Shown here: positions 11,546-21,454 of the stretch, one piece after another
Layout of the letters: every line of letters begins with the position of its first letter
Numbering within the stretch: the first letter of the stretch is position 1
DNA from: Gnetum montanum
Taxonomy: Eukaryota > Streptophyta > Gnetopsida > Gnetales > Gnetaceae
Assembly (NCBI GenBank): GCA_015680685.1
Contig: MNCI01016585.1
Span: 158,354 to 197,044, forward strand
DNA: 38,691 nt
Direction of reading: 5' to 3'
Program-made: the position numbers and the translations under genes
Notes under the pieces: generated by a model
Told to the model about the DNA's origin: nothing
The model's input: the letters and a program-made list of their open reading frames with translations, nothing else
The model's database searches: none

Positions 11546-12190
11546 AAATATAAATGGAAGGCAATAATGAAACTGTATTGTATTGTTTAACAAGAGTGTG
11601 CACCGGTCAAAGCGTAGTTTTTTGTGTGATAGCAAGTCAAGCGCTAAGCCTCAGAGTGATGTGGTGATGTATTTGCGGGTGCTTGGATGCTAGGAGTCTT
11701 GTGTGCCTGAACATCTAAGGTTCAAAGTTGCTCTTTCTTCAAAATTTCAGACCTTCTTTAAGTGAATTGATAGGGTATTTATAGGGTTTGGCTAGGCTCA
11801 CGGACTCTGTGGATGGAATCGACAACCAAGAGATGAGAGGAAACAAGATCGTGTGACACGTGTCTGGTAGACAGTCGTGTGTGAGTTGGTTGTGTGTAGG
11901 TAGGCTATGTTCATCTTACAACTTGTGGGTTACTCAAGCCCATGGGAGTACATACAATTTGGACCGTGAGGGCCTGACAAGCCCACAAATGAAGATTTGC
12001 AAAGAAAGTCAAGAGGGATCGATCCCTGCTCAGTTGAAACTTCTTGGTCCTTGAATCGACTGCTACAGGATGTCGATTTGAGTATTTTTGTATCCATTTG
12101 AGGCATTTCTTTTCCACCAAGGCTTCTAGCATGAGTTGATTTGGTCCTAGCGTGTCCTTAGCGTGGGTTTGGAGTGCTTTTGTTGGGGCA

Positions 12191-12258
12191 TGAATAGTGT
12201 TACATTGTGATTAGTGTTACACTGTGAATAGTGTCATGCTATGAATAGTATTACGTTG
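12191..12258. repeat. 17-bp tandem repeat, four copies, in E3 left LTR
   Basis: Four head-to-tail copies of TGAATAGTGTTACATTG (12191, 12208, 12225, 12242). The right LTR has three copies at 18942-18992. On the sense strand it lies upstream of the TATA box, in U3. Confidence 0.75.
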
Positions 12259-12858
12259 TACTCATGCCCAGTGTGTGTCCTAGCATGTGTTCCGCAGTGT
12301 GCGTATGCTACACTCATGCCCAGCGTGACCTTCAACATGAAAAATATATTTTTTAACATCAATTTTTGAGTTCTGAAGCCTCGGTTTTTGAGTGCAACTG
12401 CTGTTGCCTTGTGACCTTGAGGGTGATGTGCCAGTTGAAAAATGGGCTTGAATGTGACTTTTTTCGAAGCACTTTTAGGTAGGTCACACTAGACTCCCGC
12501 TGCAGCATGACCTATAGAAACTGCAATTTTTTGGACTTGAATCTGGGGTTTGGGAGGCTAAAGTTTGAGTTTTGTCGATGATGAACTCCAAAGATGACTT
12601 GGATGCTAAAAACCATATCACTTTGACTCAATTTTGTTCCTTTTGAAGTTGGTCACAGTGGGCTCATGCTATAGCGTGACCACAACGTGATTGTGAAAAT
12701 TGCAATTTCTAGCATGACTTATCAGGAAAGCCAACGTGAGTGACCAAGGTGAGCCAGCATGAGTTGCATGCCTTAGTTAAATTTTTGCCTCCTGAATGCT
12801 GGAAAGGGCTTGATTCACTTTTTCTTCAAAGTGCTAGTCCAAAATTAGTGGTGTTTCA

Positions 12859-12875
12859 TTGGCCCCTCTTTGTTG
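12859..12875 (-). other. E3 polypurine tract
   Basis: The minus strand reads CAACAAAGAGGGGCCAA directly before the LTR start TGAAACACC. The position beside the left LTR shows that the element runs on the minus strand. Confidence 0.75.
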
Positions 12876-13342
12876 ATGTTTGGAGGAATCCACCTGAGAG
12901 GCATCGACAAAGAAGTGCAAAACACCATGAGCAACCATGTACCAAGCATTGTCCATTGGCCCTTGGCTAGATGTCATCACACCATGTCCAAAATTACATG
13001 AGATTGGGGAAATTCAGTTTGATATGCAAGGGGAGGGGATTGGTTGTAACTAGGGGAAGCTCTCGTGTGAACAAGTTATGTCATTATTCCTTGTCCATAG
13101 CCATTGTTTAGTAGACTTGAGGAGCCAATACATAGGAGGTGCATTCTTTGGAGAAATGGGACTCTTAAAGAGTGTTTACGGGGCCCGTTGTAAATAGCCA
13201 AAGTTACGCAATGATGTGTAACATGGTCTCTTTAAGACATGTGTAACTGTGTGAAAATTGCCTTATCGCCTGAGGCTTGTATGAGAATAGCCAATATTCT
13301 ATGGTTTATGATGTTAACGGGGTCATGAAGACCTTTTCCATG

Positions 13343-13457
13343 CATTTTTCTCTTTGACCTTTTTGTTCTTTTTCTTTTTCTCTATTTTTTCTTTTCTTTT
13401 GTTTTTTTTCTTTCATATTTTCCTTTTCTTTTATTTTTTTTTCTTGGTCTTTTTTAA
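13343..13457. repeat. Long pyrimidine tract (purine on sense strand)
   Basis: About 115 bp almost entirely of T and C on the plus strand, made of TTTTC-type words. On the minus strand it reads as Lys/Glu/Arg-rich low complexity, which explains the open frame 13306-13500. Confidence 0.7.
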
Positions 13458-14008
13458 AGAGATTTCCTTTTGTGTCATGCTCGTGTTTGAGTGTTTGCAT
13501 TTTTGCATCATGTACTATGTTCTATGTTTTGCATCACAACTTCTTGGAGAGTCACATTATGCAATGGTGTATCAAGAGTTTTGAGCTGAGTGGAATGCAT
13601 CCAGGGGTGTAATTGAATAGGATAATTAGGACATGATGGGGAAATAGGAGATATATCAAGAGTTGGAAATGTACTTATGAATGGATTTATTAACCTAGTT
13701 ACGTGCATCAAGAAGAATGTGATACCTTGTCGTCATGATGAAGTGCATCCATGCACAAATGCCTCAGGAGTGTCATCCTGCAAACACAACTCCAAGAAGA
13801 TAAGAAAACCACAAATGAAATGGTTAGCTAAGCATTTTAAATAAGGAGATGGAGTCACCATGTGCAATTTTCAAACAAAATAGAATTATGAACAACATCA
13901 CTTGCATTAGTATCTATGAGACAAATCATGCAGCAAGTCTTTGTGGAACATTTACAGCCAATTGCAACAACACATCTTTTCAAGTTTTTTCCTGGTCATC
14001 GATGATGT

Positions 14009-14365
14009 CACCAATTTATAGTCTTAGCGGACTATTGCAGGTTAGTCTCACATCATAACCCCTTGGATGGTGTCAATTTAGCATCGTAGTAGATGGTGCA
14101 TTGCTAGTTTATAGTCATAGCAGATTATAAAGAGGCAACCCAGTTTATAGTCTTAGTGAACTCTAGATGTTAGTTTCACATCATGGTGGACAGGTGTGGC
14201 AATTTAATGTCATACCAAATAAAGCTCTATGATGTTGGTTTATTTTCATGACTCCAGGACATTTTGTGATATCTATTTTAAGTCATGATGCCAAGACTGT
14301 TATGTGGTGCTAGTTTCAAGTCATGGCTCAAGGTCAAGCTATCCCAGTTTATAGTCATAGTGAAC
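14009..14365. repeat. Degenerate ~33-bp tandem array, 11 copies
   Basis: The core AGTTTATAGTCATAG or variants starts near 14012, 14041, 14072, 14106, 14141, 14169, 14198, 14236, 14275, 14308 and 14346, spaced 28-39 bp. It is the same core as in the arrays at 14560-14640 and 16951-17170 (AGTTTAACGTCAT). Confidence 0.65.
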
Positions 14366-14649
14366 TGTCTGTGCTTATCTTTCTTGTGTAAGGTGTGATG
14401 TTGCATGCATGGTCATGCTGTGTGCCTGCAAGATCCTGCAAAAATCAACTAGAAAGAAAACAACATCAAGCAAAATCTATCGTAAATAGAGTTAAAATGA
14501 ATGAATGAAAGGAAAGCAATGAAAAAAGTGATAGTTTTCGGCCATTCTGGGCCATAAGCTAGTTTAAGGCCTTTTCGGGCCCTTGTTAGTTTAACTTCAT
14601 TTTGGACATGGGATAGTTTAACGTCATTTCGAACAAAGGTTGTGAAGGG

Positions 14650-15384
14650 CTATTGGGTAGATGGGGCATTGTCGCCATGTATGATGGTCTCCCTCGGTTT
14701 GTGGAGGAAGTGGAATTCTTGGTCGATGGGAGATGACACTGTGCATGACCTAGCTAGCCAGGGGCATCCTAGGATCATGTTGTAGTTTGGCATCTCATCG
14801 ATGATTGTAAAGTTTGCAAATGTGGGGTGCTAGTCTCCTATCATGAAGGCGATGTGGATTGTGCCTTTAATGGCTATGTATGCTCCGTCAAAGGAGTTTA
14901 GAGACACAATTTCATTCAATTGAATGTTGTGCATTAGGCCTAGTCATTCAATGACAAAGTGTGCAACAACATTTTCTGCAGTGCCATCATCGATGTGTAC
15001 TCTGCATACTGTGTATTTTCCAATGCTTACACTAATGTTCAATGGTGCATGTGTGACCTCCCCTTGTTTGGGGTTGATCTTGACATCATTTTTGCAAAAG
15101 GTTAGAGTCATTGTGTTTGTATCTTGTGGTATAGGGGATGTAATGGCTCCGCGAATGGCATCTTTAGTTGGAGACATGTTTTCTATAGCAGGGATAGAGG
15201 CAAGCACATGTGCTAGTGCTTCGCGATGCTTTGATGATGTTAAGATGAGTTCGAGCAAGGTAGGCATTCCATTCTTATGTTTTAATGCATTTTGTGTATG
15301 AGATAGTATGTTTGCAAGGTCGTCGTTTATGGTTGTCATGGTGGGAGCCTCCTCTATTGTGTGAGCCATAATGTAGAGTTTTTG
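14650..15384 (-). pseudogene. E3 protease region, Tat-like
   Basis: The open frame 14944-15369 ends in the retropepsin active-site stretch CRVHIDDGTAENVVAHF (Asp-Asp-Gly-Thr-Ala at about 14977-14991). It continues past a TGA and one TAG to YNMILGCPWLARSCTVSS and ETIIHGDN, matching the YN-(L)LGRPW end of Tat-type proteases. The Gly-Cys-Pro-Trp replaces the usual Gly-Arg-Pro-Trp. It shares the reading frame of the gag zinc-knuckle segment (15406-15834), so the two were one polyprotein. Two stops and the missing pol make it non-functional. Confidence 0.75.
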
Positions 15385-16950
15385 TGAAGGGGCAATGCAT
15401 AATGGTCATTGTTTAATGGCCCTAGGGGTAGAGCTAGCGCTAGTTTGTGGTTTAGGCATTGCTGACTTGGGTTGCCACTGCTTGTATGTGGCCAAGTTGC
15501 TGGAACTTGGACTTGGTGCGAATGTCGCCAGAGCAACTTGTGTGTTTAACATCATGATGGATGGTGGCTGGTAGCTTAATGTCATACTGGATAGGTTGTT
15601 AGATGTTTCCCTTATTATGAAGGGTCTCTCATTTTGGGAAGTCGTTGAAGGTACGGGACTACTAGGTTGCACTGCGTTGAGCAAGCCTTTCTTTGCCATT
15701 CTTTGTAAATCATTTTGCAAAGTTTGACAAGTGTCTGTGTCATGTCTAGGCATTTGGCAGTTGTGGCAATATGCACTTAAGTCAAAATGTTGTGGGACAC
15801 ATGCATTGTATGTTGTAGTGGGATGACTTGCCAATTCATAGTGTTTCTAGTTGCGTATGTAGGCATCATCTGACATGTGTTTGCATTGGACCAAACTACT
15901 ATTGAGGAGCTATTCTAGCAATTGGAAAGGTTTTCCCAGAAAGGGTATGTATTTGCATTGGGTGTGCTCATGTCTAGGAGCAGCTTGTGTGGTAGTGCCA
16001 AAGCTAGAGCTGACGGCTTGGGGTGTTGAGGCCATGGGCCTGTTGGTTGCATGTGTTGGCATGGTGATTGTTACGATTGTTGCATTTGATGTTTCTTGTA
16101 TATCCTATGCTATTTTTGTTGTTTGTGTTGGTTGTAGTTGTTGCATTTTTTTTGTGCATGTTGTTGTTTGTGTTTTTGTGCATGTTCTTGTTTGTGCTGT
16201 TGTTTTTTGTGTTGGCTCCTATAGGCCAAGTAGGATGGGCCAGTGCTTGCTCTTTTTGCCTCTTCGATGCCCTTTTCTTGGTCAAAGGCCTAGGTAACAG
16301 ACTTTGGAATCTAGTAGATCAGTTTGGACTTAATGAAGTCATTGAATGCACCCTTGAAGATTTCCAAGAGATTTGTCTCCACGAACGGCTCATGCATTTC
16401 ATTGGCTATGGCACTCCATCACTAGAGGAAGGGTAGTATGGGCTCCAGGGGTTCTTGTCTGACATGGAGGAGCTTGTCAATTGTCACTTTAGGTCTGATG
16501 TTGTATCTAAATCATGTCACAAACTGGTGTATGAGGTCCTCGAGGGATGCGATGGAAGCTTAGGGTAGGGCACGGTACCATTCTAAAGCTTTGCCAGTGA
16601 GCGACAAGGAAAAGAGGCATAGAATGGCATGTGGCCAGGAGTGCAATGTGATGGATTCTATGTGAAATGTGATGATATGTGCATTGTGGTCACCATCACC
16701 ATTGTATTTTATCAAATGTGGCAATGAACCACCCATGGGTAGTGTAAGGGGTGGGACCGTAGGATATATCAGATCGTCATGGTAAAATTCCACCACCTTG
16801 GGTGTGTCTGAGGAGATAGCCTTAAGCTAGTTGATTTCTTGTGTCAAAGTCTGGACACTTGTTCCCAACTCATAGATTCACCAGCTGGTTGTGTTGACTG
16901 GACTCACGTAGGTTGTGCAGTGAAGGGTTGGATCATCGGTTGTGGGCTTT

Positions 16951-17175
16951 ACGAGTTTAATTTCATGGCAAATGGTTGTTGGTAGTTTAACGTCATACCA
17001 GACATGTGTTGGTAGTTTAAGGCCGTATTGGGCCATGGATAGTTTAACTTCATACCAGACATGTGTTGGTATTTTAAGGTCGTATTGGGCCATGGATAGT
17101 TTAACGTCATACCAGACATGTGTTGGTAGTTTAAGGTCGTATTGGGCCATGGATAGTTTAACGTCATCCTAGACG
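16951..17175 (-). repeat. Tandem array in E3 gag, 57-bp unit of two half-units
   Basis: Half-units AGTTTAACGTCATACCAGAC and AGTTTAAGGTCGTATTGGGC (30 and 27 bp) alternate, giving three full 57-bp units with partial units either side, about eight half-units in all. 57 bp equals 19 codons, so the gag frame is kept through the array. Confidence 0.85.
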
Positions 17176-17379
17176 AATGATGAGTAGGTGCCTGAGGCAC
17201 TAGTGAAATAGGCATTGCACATGTGGTGCCTACATAAATGTTGGGTTGAGGTTGGGGAGGTTNTCATGGATAGTTTAACGTCATCCTAGACGAATGATGA
17301 GCAGGTGCCTGAGGCACTAGTGAAATAGGCATTGCACATGTGGTGCCTACATAAATGTTGGGTTGAGGCTGGGGAGGTT
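17148..17379. repeat. 115-bp duplication around an undetermined base
   Basis: 17148-17262 and 17265-17379 are identical except for two C/T differences. Base 17263 is N. The pattern is what two overlapping contig ends look like when joined by a minimal gap instead of being merged. It should not be taken as a biological duplication without checking. Confidence 0.8.
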
Positions 17380-17629
17380 GGGGCATGGCCCTAGTGTAGG
17401 CATAAGGTACTTGTGTTACTTGGGGCTGGGCCCCATCGTACGCACAAGGTGTTTGGATTGTTTAGGGCTAGGCCCTAGTGTGTGTAGACTGTGAAGCGAA
17501 TGCCTTGGGTGTGTGCTCCAAGTGCTATGATTGTTGTGAAGAAGCAAGGCCCCAGTAGTTGTCAGGTTTAGGCAGGGCCACGAACTCATACTCGTACTGA
17601 AATGGCGATCTTAGGTAAGAGGAAGTCAT

Positions 17630-17920
17630 CCTGAAATCGTTATGTTGTGTGTATTGTATGTATTAGACAAGGTGATCCATGTTGGTGATAGTCAATACGT
17701 AGACTGGCTTGAAGTTAGGTGTGAATTACAGTGAATTCGACTTTGAAATGGATGCATTTTGTGTGTTTTAGTTGAAAAAACACTGTAGCGGTACTGTAGC
17801 AGCATGCAGCGTGAGTACTGTAGTAGCATGACTACTGTAACATGAGCATGAGTTTCAGCACTTGGTTTGCACAGCGTTTGAATAGGTAGCGTGATCAAGG
17901 TTTTCATTAAATGGTAAACA
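17630..17920 (-). other. E3 5' leader with ACTGTAGC repeats
   Basis: The untranslated leader lies between PBS and gag. At 17782-17840 the words CACTGTAGC, TACTGTAGC, TACTGTAGT and TACTGTAAC recur (GCTACAGTA on the sense strand), four copies in about 60 bp. No coding sequence is seen. Confidence 0.5.
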
Positions 17921-17944
17921 TGTTCAGCCCTCCTTCTAGTGCCA
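17921..17944 (-). other. E3 primer binding site
   Basis: The minus strand reads TGGCACTAGAAGGAGGGCTG six bases inside the LTR end. TGG followed by a purine-rich stretch fits a tRNA 3' end complement. I cannot name the tRNA with certainty, and it differs from the tRNA-Asp type of E1 and E2. Confidence 0.6.
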
Positions 17945-17950
17945 TTTTAC

Positions 17951-19605
17951 TATACTAACCTAAATCATCGGTGTAAGGCTAGAAGGGAAAATAGACATCG
18001 AAAGATCGTTGGGCAAGCACAGTTGACCCTACCTTTGCTCAAGGGTAAGCTAGAAAAGAGAATGAAGGTAGAGTGCCTTGGATGGTTTGCACGCAAATCA
18101 ATCAAGGACTTCCTTGATTGTAAGCTACAACTAGCACTGGGGTTATCGTAAATGGTGTAAACGAAATGCAAATAGTGACATGAAATGTAAATAGAGCACA
18201 GAGCGTAAATAGAGACTAAATTGTAAACAAAACGTAAACAGAGCTATATTGTAAACAAATCGTAAATAGAGTAAAAAATATAAATGGAAGGCAATAATGA
18301 AATTGTATTTTATTATTTAACAATAGTGTGCACTGGTCAAAGCGTAGTTGCGTGTGTGATAGCAAGTCAAGCGCTAAGCCCCAGAGTGATGTGGTGATGT
18401 GTTTGCGGGTGCTTGGATGTTAGGAGTCTCGTGTGCCTAATCATCCAAGGTTCAAAGTTTCTCTTTCCTCAAAATTGTCGACCTCGTTTAAGTGAATTGA
18501 TAGGGTATTTATAGGGTTTGGCTAGGCTCAGGCATGGACTCCATGGATGGAATCGACGATCGAGAGATGAGAGGAAACAGGATTGTGTGACACATGTCCA
18601 GTAGACAACTATGTGTGAGTTGGTCGTGTGTAGGCAGGCTATGTTCTTGACCAAGTACATTACATCTTACAACTTTTGGGTTCCTCAAGCCCATGGGAGT
18701 ACATACAATTTGGATCGTGAGGGCCTGAAAAGCTCATAAATAAAGATTTAAAAAGAAAATCAAGAGGGATCAACCCCAGCTCGCTTGAAACTTCTTGGTC
18801 CCTGAATCGACTACTACAGGATGTCGATTTGAGTAGTTTTTTGGCCATTTGAGGCATTTATGTTTCACCAAGGCTCCCAGCATGAGTTGATTTGTTTATG
18901 GCATGTCCTTAGCATGTGTTTGGAGTGCTCTTGTCAGGGTGTGAATAGTGTTATGCTATGAATAGTGTCACACTATGAATAGTGTTACATTGTACTCACG
19001 CCCAGCGTGTGTCCCAATGTGTGTCCTAGCATGTGTTCTACAGTGTGTGTATGCTGCACTCACACCTAGTGTGACCTTCAGTGTGAAAAAGACATTTTTT
19101 GACATCGATTTTTGAGTTCTAAAGCCTAGGTTTTTGAGTGCAACTACTGCCTACCTTGTGACCTTAAGGGTGATCTTCCAGTTGAAAAATGGGCTTGAAT
19201 GTGACTTTTTTGGAAGCACTTTCAGGTAGGTCATGCTGGACTTCCACTACAGCGTGACCTGCATAAAATGCAATTTTTTGGACTTGAATATGGGGTTTAG
19301 AAGGCTGAAGTTTGAGTTTTGTCAATGATGAACTCTAAAGATGACTTGGACGCTAAAAACCAAATCACTTTGACTCAGTTTTGGGCCTTTTGGAGTTGAT
19401 CACGCTAGGCTCACACTGCAACGTGACCACAGCCTGACTATAAAAATTGTAATTTCTAGTATGACTTGTCAAGAAAGCCAGCGTGAGTGACCAAGGCAAG
19501 CTAGCATGAGTTGCATGACTTAGTTAAATTTTTGCCTCCCAAATGCTGGAAAGGGCTTGAGTCACTTTTTCTTCAAAGTGCTAGTCCGAAATTAGTGGTG
19601 TTTTA
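17951..19605 (-). repeat. E3 right LTR (5' LTR of the element)
   Basis: Begins TATACTAACCTAAATC and ends GTGGTGTTTTA, both showing one transition from the left LTR ends. The TATA box for minus-strand transcription is at 18506-18514. It carries three copies of the 17-bp repeat (18942-18992) against four in the left LTR, and an extra GTGTGTCC-type copy near 19010. Confidence 0.9.
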
Positions 19606-21219
19606 AATTTTATGATAGGGTGTTGAAATCTTGAAGGATTTGGATCTATTCAATTGGATTTGTTGGGACATGCTAGATTGTTGATCTTGGAATTGTTGCA
19701 AAACATGTCAAATTTTGGGATTTTGGATGATATGTTGGATTGATGATCCTTTTATTAGCTTATGTAAAAATAATGTTTAGTCCCTTCATGATCAATGTTG
19801 GTTTGTCATCTTTTGATGAATGTGAGATGGCTAGATGATGTCATGGTTTCATTATTTGCTATGTGTTTCAATAATGGAGCTAGCATCAAATTTCTTGCTA
19901 ATTGGAGATGAGGCTCCTTGGAGTTGATTTTCTTAATTGATCCCACTATCAATGCACTAGTGTGGCTTTTGTTGTAGGCCCCATCTAATAAGAGAGGGTG
20001 TTCCATGGCTCATTGGTTGTATTTGGTTTCTCTAGAATGCTAGAGGTGGGTATCCATAGGAACACCCTTAGCATTCATGTGTTTGGGGACTTTGGTGGGA
20101 ATCCATAAGGACCATCTTGATTCATTGAGACTAATAGTAAATCCATATGTATGGTAATTTGATATTTTTTTGGAAACTTTGATTTGGAAATTTGAAAGTA
20201 TTCATGATAACTTGATACACATTGACACTAAGTATGGTGTGTGCTAGCCTCCTTGTTTGTTTGATTGATGGACGAAGTGGACAGATCTTGGTTTTGGACT
20301 GTTGCAATGGTCAAATGGAGTGATCCCATTCTTGATGGATAGTTGTGTGGCATTTATTTTTTGGCATGTTTGTGGATTCTCAATTACATGTTGATGGATG
20401 ATCTTGGAAGTTTGTGATGGTTGTGTGTATGGATATTCTTTGCATTGATAGATGTATGGTATTGGATTTTTGGCATGTTTGCAATGGATGATCTTGGATG
20501 TTATAGTGGTTGTATGATTGGATATGCTTTGCATTGATTATTTTGTAGGCTTCCATACTCTACCTATCCCCCATCAGACCTATCCTTGATTCAACTAGAA
20601 GATGGTGCCAAGATTACTCACTCAATAGTAACTAATATTTTTGTTTTGTATATAGCTGTTTTGGGCTAGGAAGAGCATGGAGTACATGTGGTACCTTGGA
20701 TATGTTCATAATACAAGATGAAATTATATGTTATTTTGAATTATAATTGCTATTTCATGAGTAGATGAATATTAACTTGATTAATGTGCTTGGATTTTTA
20801 TAGTAGACTTGTATGGATTATGACCTATGTGGTGACAATGATAACTTATCATATTTCTTTACGTATGAGGTTTTAGATGAGATAATTATGGAATTTATAA
20901 TGTCATTGATGTAATATTTCTTTAGTGGATGCTTATAATTTAAATCCTTATTACTTGTATATATATTCATCTATCTAGTCATTTAATCTCTTCTTCCTCT
21001 CAATCATGGTTTAACCATGCATTCTTTCACTATATTAGAATGAATTGATTTCATTACTCTGCCATGACCAACCTTTCTTATCTGTTTTACCTCACTTAAT
21101 GCTCTTTGTCCTAGGGGTAGGAAGGAGGGTGTTACAAAATATCTAAAACACTAGGAGAAAATTTAGAAGAAATCCTAATTCTAATGAAGAAGTAGAAGAG
21201 AAAAAAGGAAAGGGCTACA
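19606..21219. other. Unassigned interval with a two-copy repeat
   Basis: No protein or RNA gene is recognised. A direct repeat of about 75-95 bp occurs at 20357-20449 and 20466-20538 (shared GGCATGTTTG, ATGGATGATCTTGGA, TTTGCATTGAT), with a short indel. Open frames at 19806-20006 and 20244-20534 (minus) lack motifs. A GGAAGGAGGG run followed by TGTTACA at 21123-21137 looks like a polypurine tract and LTR start, but no partner LTR is in the window. Confidence 0.5.
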
Positions 21220-21454
21220 CCTATTCATGATTAAGTTATAGTTAGTTTTAATGTTGTTTGATTATATATTATGATTCCTTGAGATAAAGCAATGGGTGTG
21301 ATTTATAAGATGAATTTAGATAGTACTATGTTCTTTCTTATTAAGCCTTATTTACAAACTACCTATTTCAAATATAATAATAAACTTTATGAACAAATAA
21401 AAGATGTTGGTATGAGTTATCAAATTAATTATGGCTTAAAATATTATACCTACT
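21220..21454 (+). pseudogene. Penelope-like element reverse transcriptase fragment
   Basis: The plus-strand frame reads VSFNVV-stop-LYIMIP, then about 25 residues on PYLQTTYFKYNNKLYEQIKD, then VGM. This order matches Penelope-like RTs (VSFDVVSLYT-IP, then CL-TTYF, Y-G-FYEQ, then the GMGSP-type motif). The matching stretch is about 60 codons with two stops. After VGM the similarity fades, about 45 bp before E2 (21455). I could not find the rest of the RT or a GIY-YIG domain after E2 (from 33994). Penelope-like elements prime at exposed DNA ends and usually leave truncated copies. In plants they are best known as conifer Dryads. Confidence 0.65.
21450..21454. repeat. E2 target site duplication, left copy
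   Basis: CCTAC directly before the E2 LTR; the same five bases follow E2 at 33989-33993. A 5-bp duplication is standard for Ty3/gypsy integration and confirms both element ends. Confidence 0.9.

Larger units (their letters stand above)
11222..12858 (-). repeat. E3 left LTR (3' LTR of the element)
   Basis: Begins TGTACTGACCTAAATC and ends GTGGTGTTTCA beside the polypurine tract. It matches 17951-19605 throughout with mostly transition differences. A TATA box for minus-strand transcription is at 11776-11784 (CTATAAATA on the minus strand). Tandem GTAAAC-type words lie at 11412-11545 and a 17-bp tandem repeat at 12191-12258. Open frames inside it, such as 11911-12132 and 11369-11635, show no family motif. 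Confidence 0.9.
12876..14649 (-). other. E3 3' region without pol
   Basis: RT, RNase H and integrase would be expected between protease and the polypurine tract, but none of their motifs is seen in any minus frame. The region holds a pyrimidine tract on the plus strand (13343-13457), an 11-copy degenerate repeat (14009-14365) and three further copies of the same repeat (14560-14640). Short open frames on either strand are low-complexity or lack motifs. Confidence 0.55.
15385..17629 (-). pseudogene. gag: E3 gag remnant
   Basis: Reading starts at an ATG (MTSSYLRSPFQYEYEF) about 290 bp inside the PBS. A Pro/Gln-rich N-terminus follows, then tandem 19-residue repeats of MTLNYPWPNTTLNY type (16949-17215). 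The capsid-like part ends SLTGKALEWYRALP (16560-16796), the classic Ty3 gag signature, and continues LEDLIHQFVT to about 16350. Then comes an Asn/Lys-rich basic linker (16004-16285) and the zinc knuckle CHNCQMPRHDTDTC (C-x2-C-x4-H-x4-C) at 15727-15768. Segments lie in different frames and stops are present, so it is broken. The plus-strand open frames over 15875-16436 are its antisense shadow. Confidence 0.8.
11222..19605 (-). mobile_element. E3: Tat-like Ty3/gypsy element with gag and protease only
   Basis: Two LTRs of about 1.64 kb flank a 5.1-kb internal region with a minus-strand polypurine tract beside the left LTR and a PBS beside the right one. The coding part is gag (15385-17629) and protease (14650-15384). 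The 1.8 kb that should hold RT, RNase H and integrase has no such motif and instead holds repeats. Right flanking bases (AATTT) differ from left (GATCT) by two transitions, so a decayed target duplication is possible but unproven. The LTR start (TGTACT or, 6 bp further left, TGATCT) is uncertain by a few bases. Confidence 0.85.

Noticed and set aside
13306-13500. Lys/Glu-rich minus-strand open frame
   Set aside because: It is the translation of a simple purine tract.
14009-14365. CRISPR-like array of regularly spaced repeats
   Set aside because: Repeats are degenerate, spacers are of unequal length and partly repeats themselves, and the array lies inside a plant retrotransposon.
14924-15301. 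125-codon plus-strand open frame
   Set aside because: It lies exactly opposite the E3 protease frame, which has clear family motifs.
15875-16436. Plus-strand open frames of up to 140 codons with hydrophobic runs
   Set aside because: They are antisense to the Asn/Lys-rich linker of E3 gag; the Val/Phe/Cys runs come from reading AAC/AAT-rich codons backwards.
21123-21137. Polypurine tract plus TGTTACA as an LTR start
   Set aside because: No second LTR copy or internal region is present in the window, and Penelope-like coding text follows within 100 bp.
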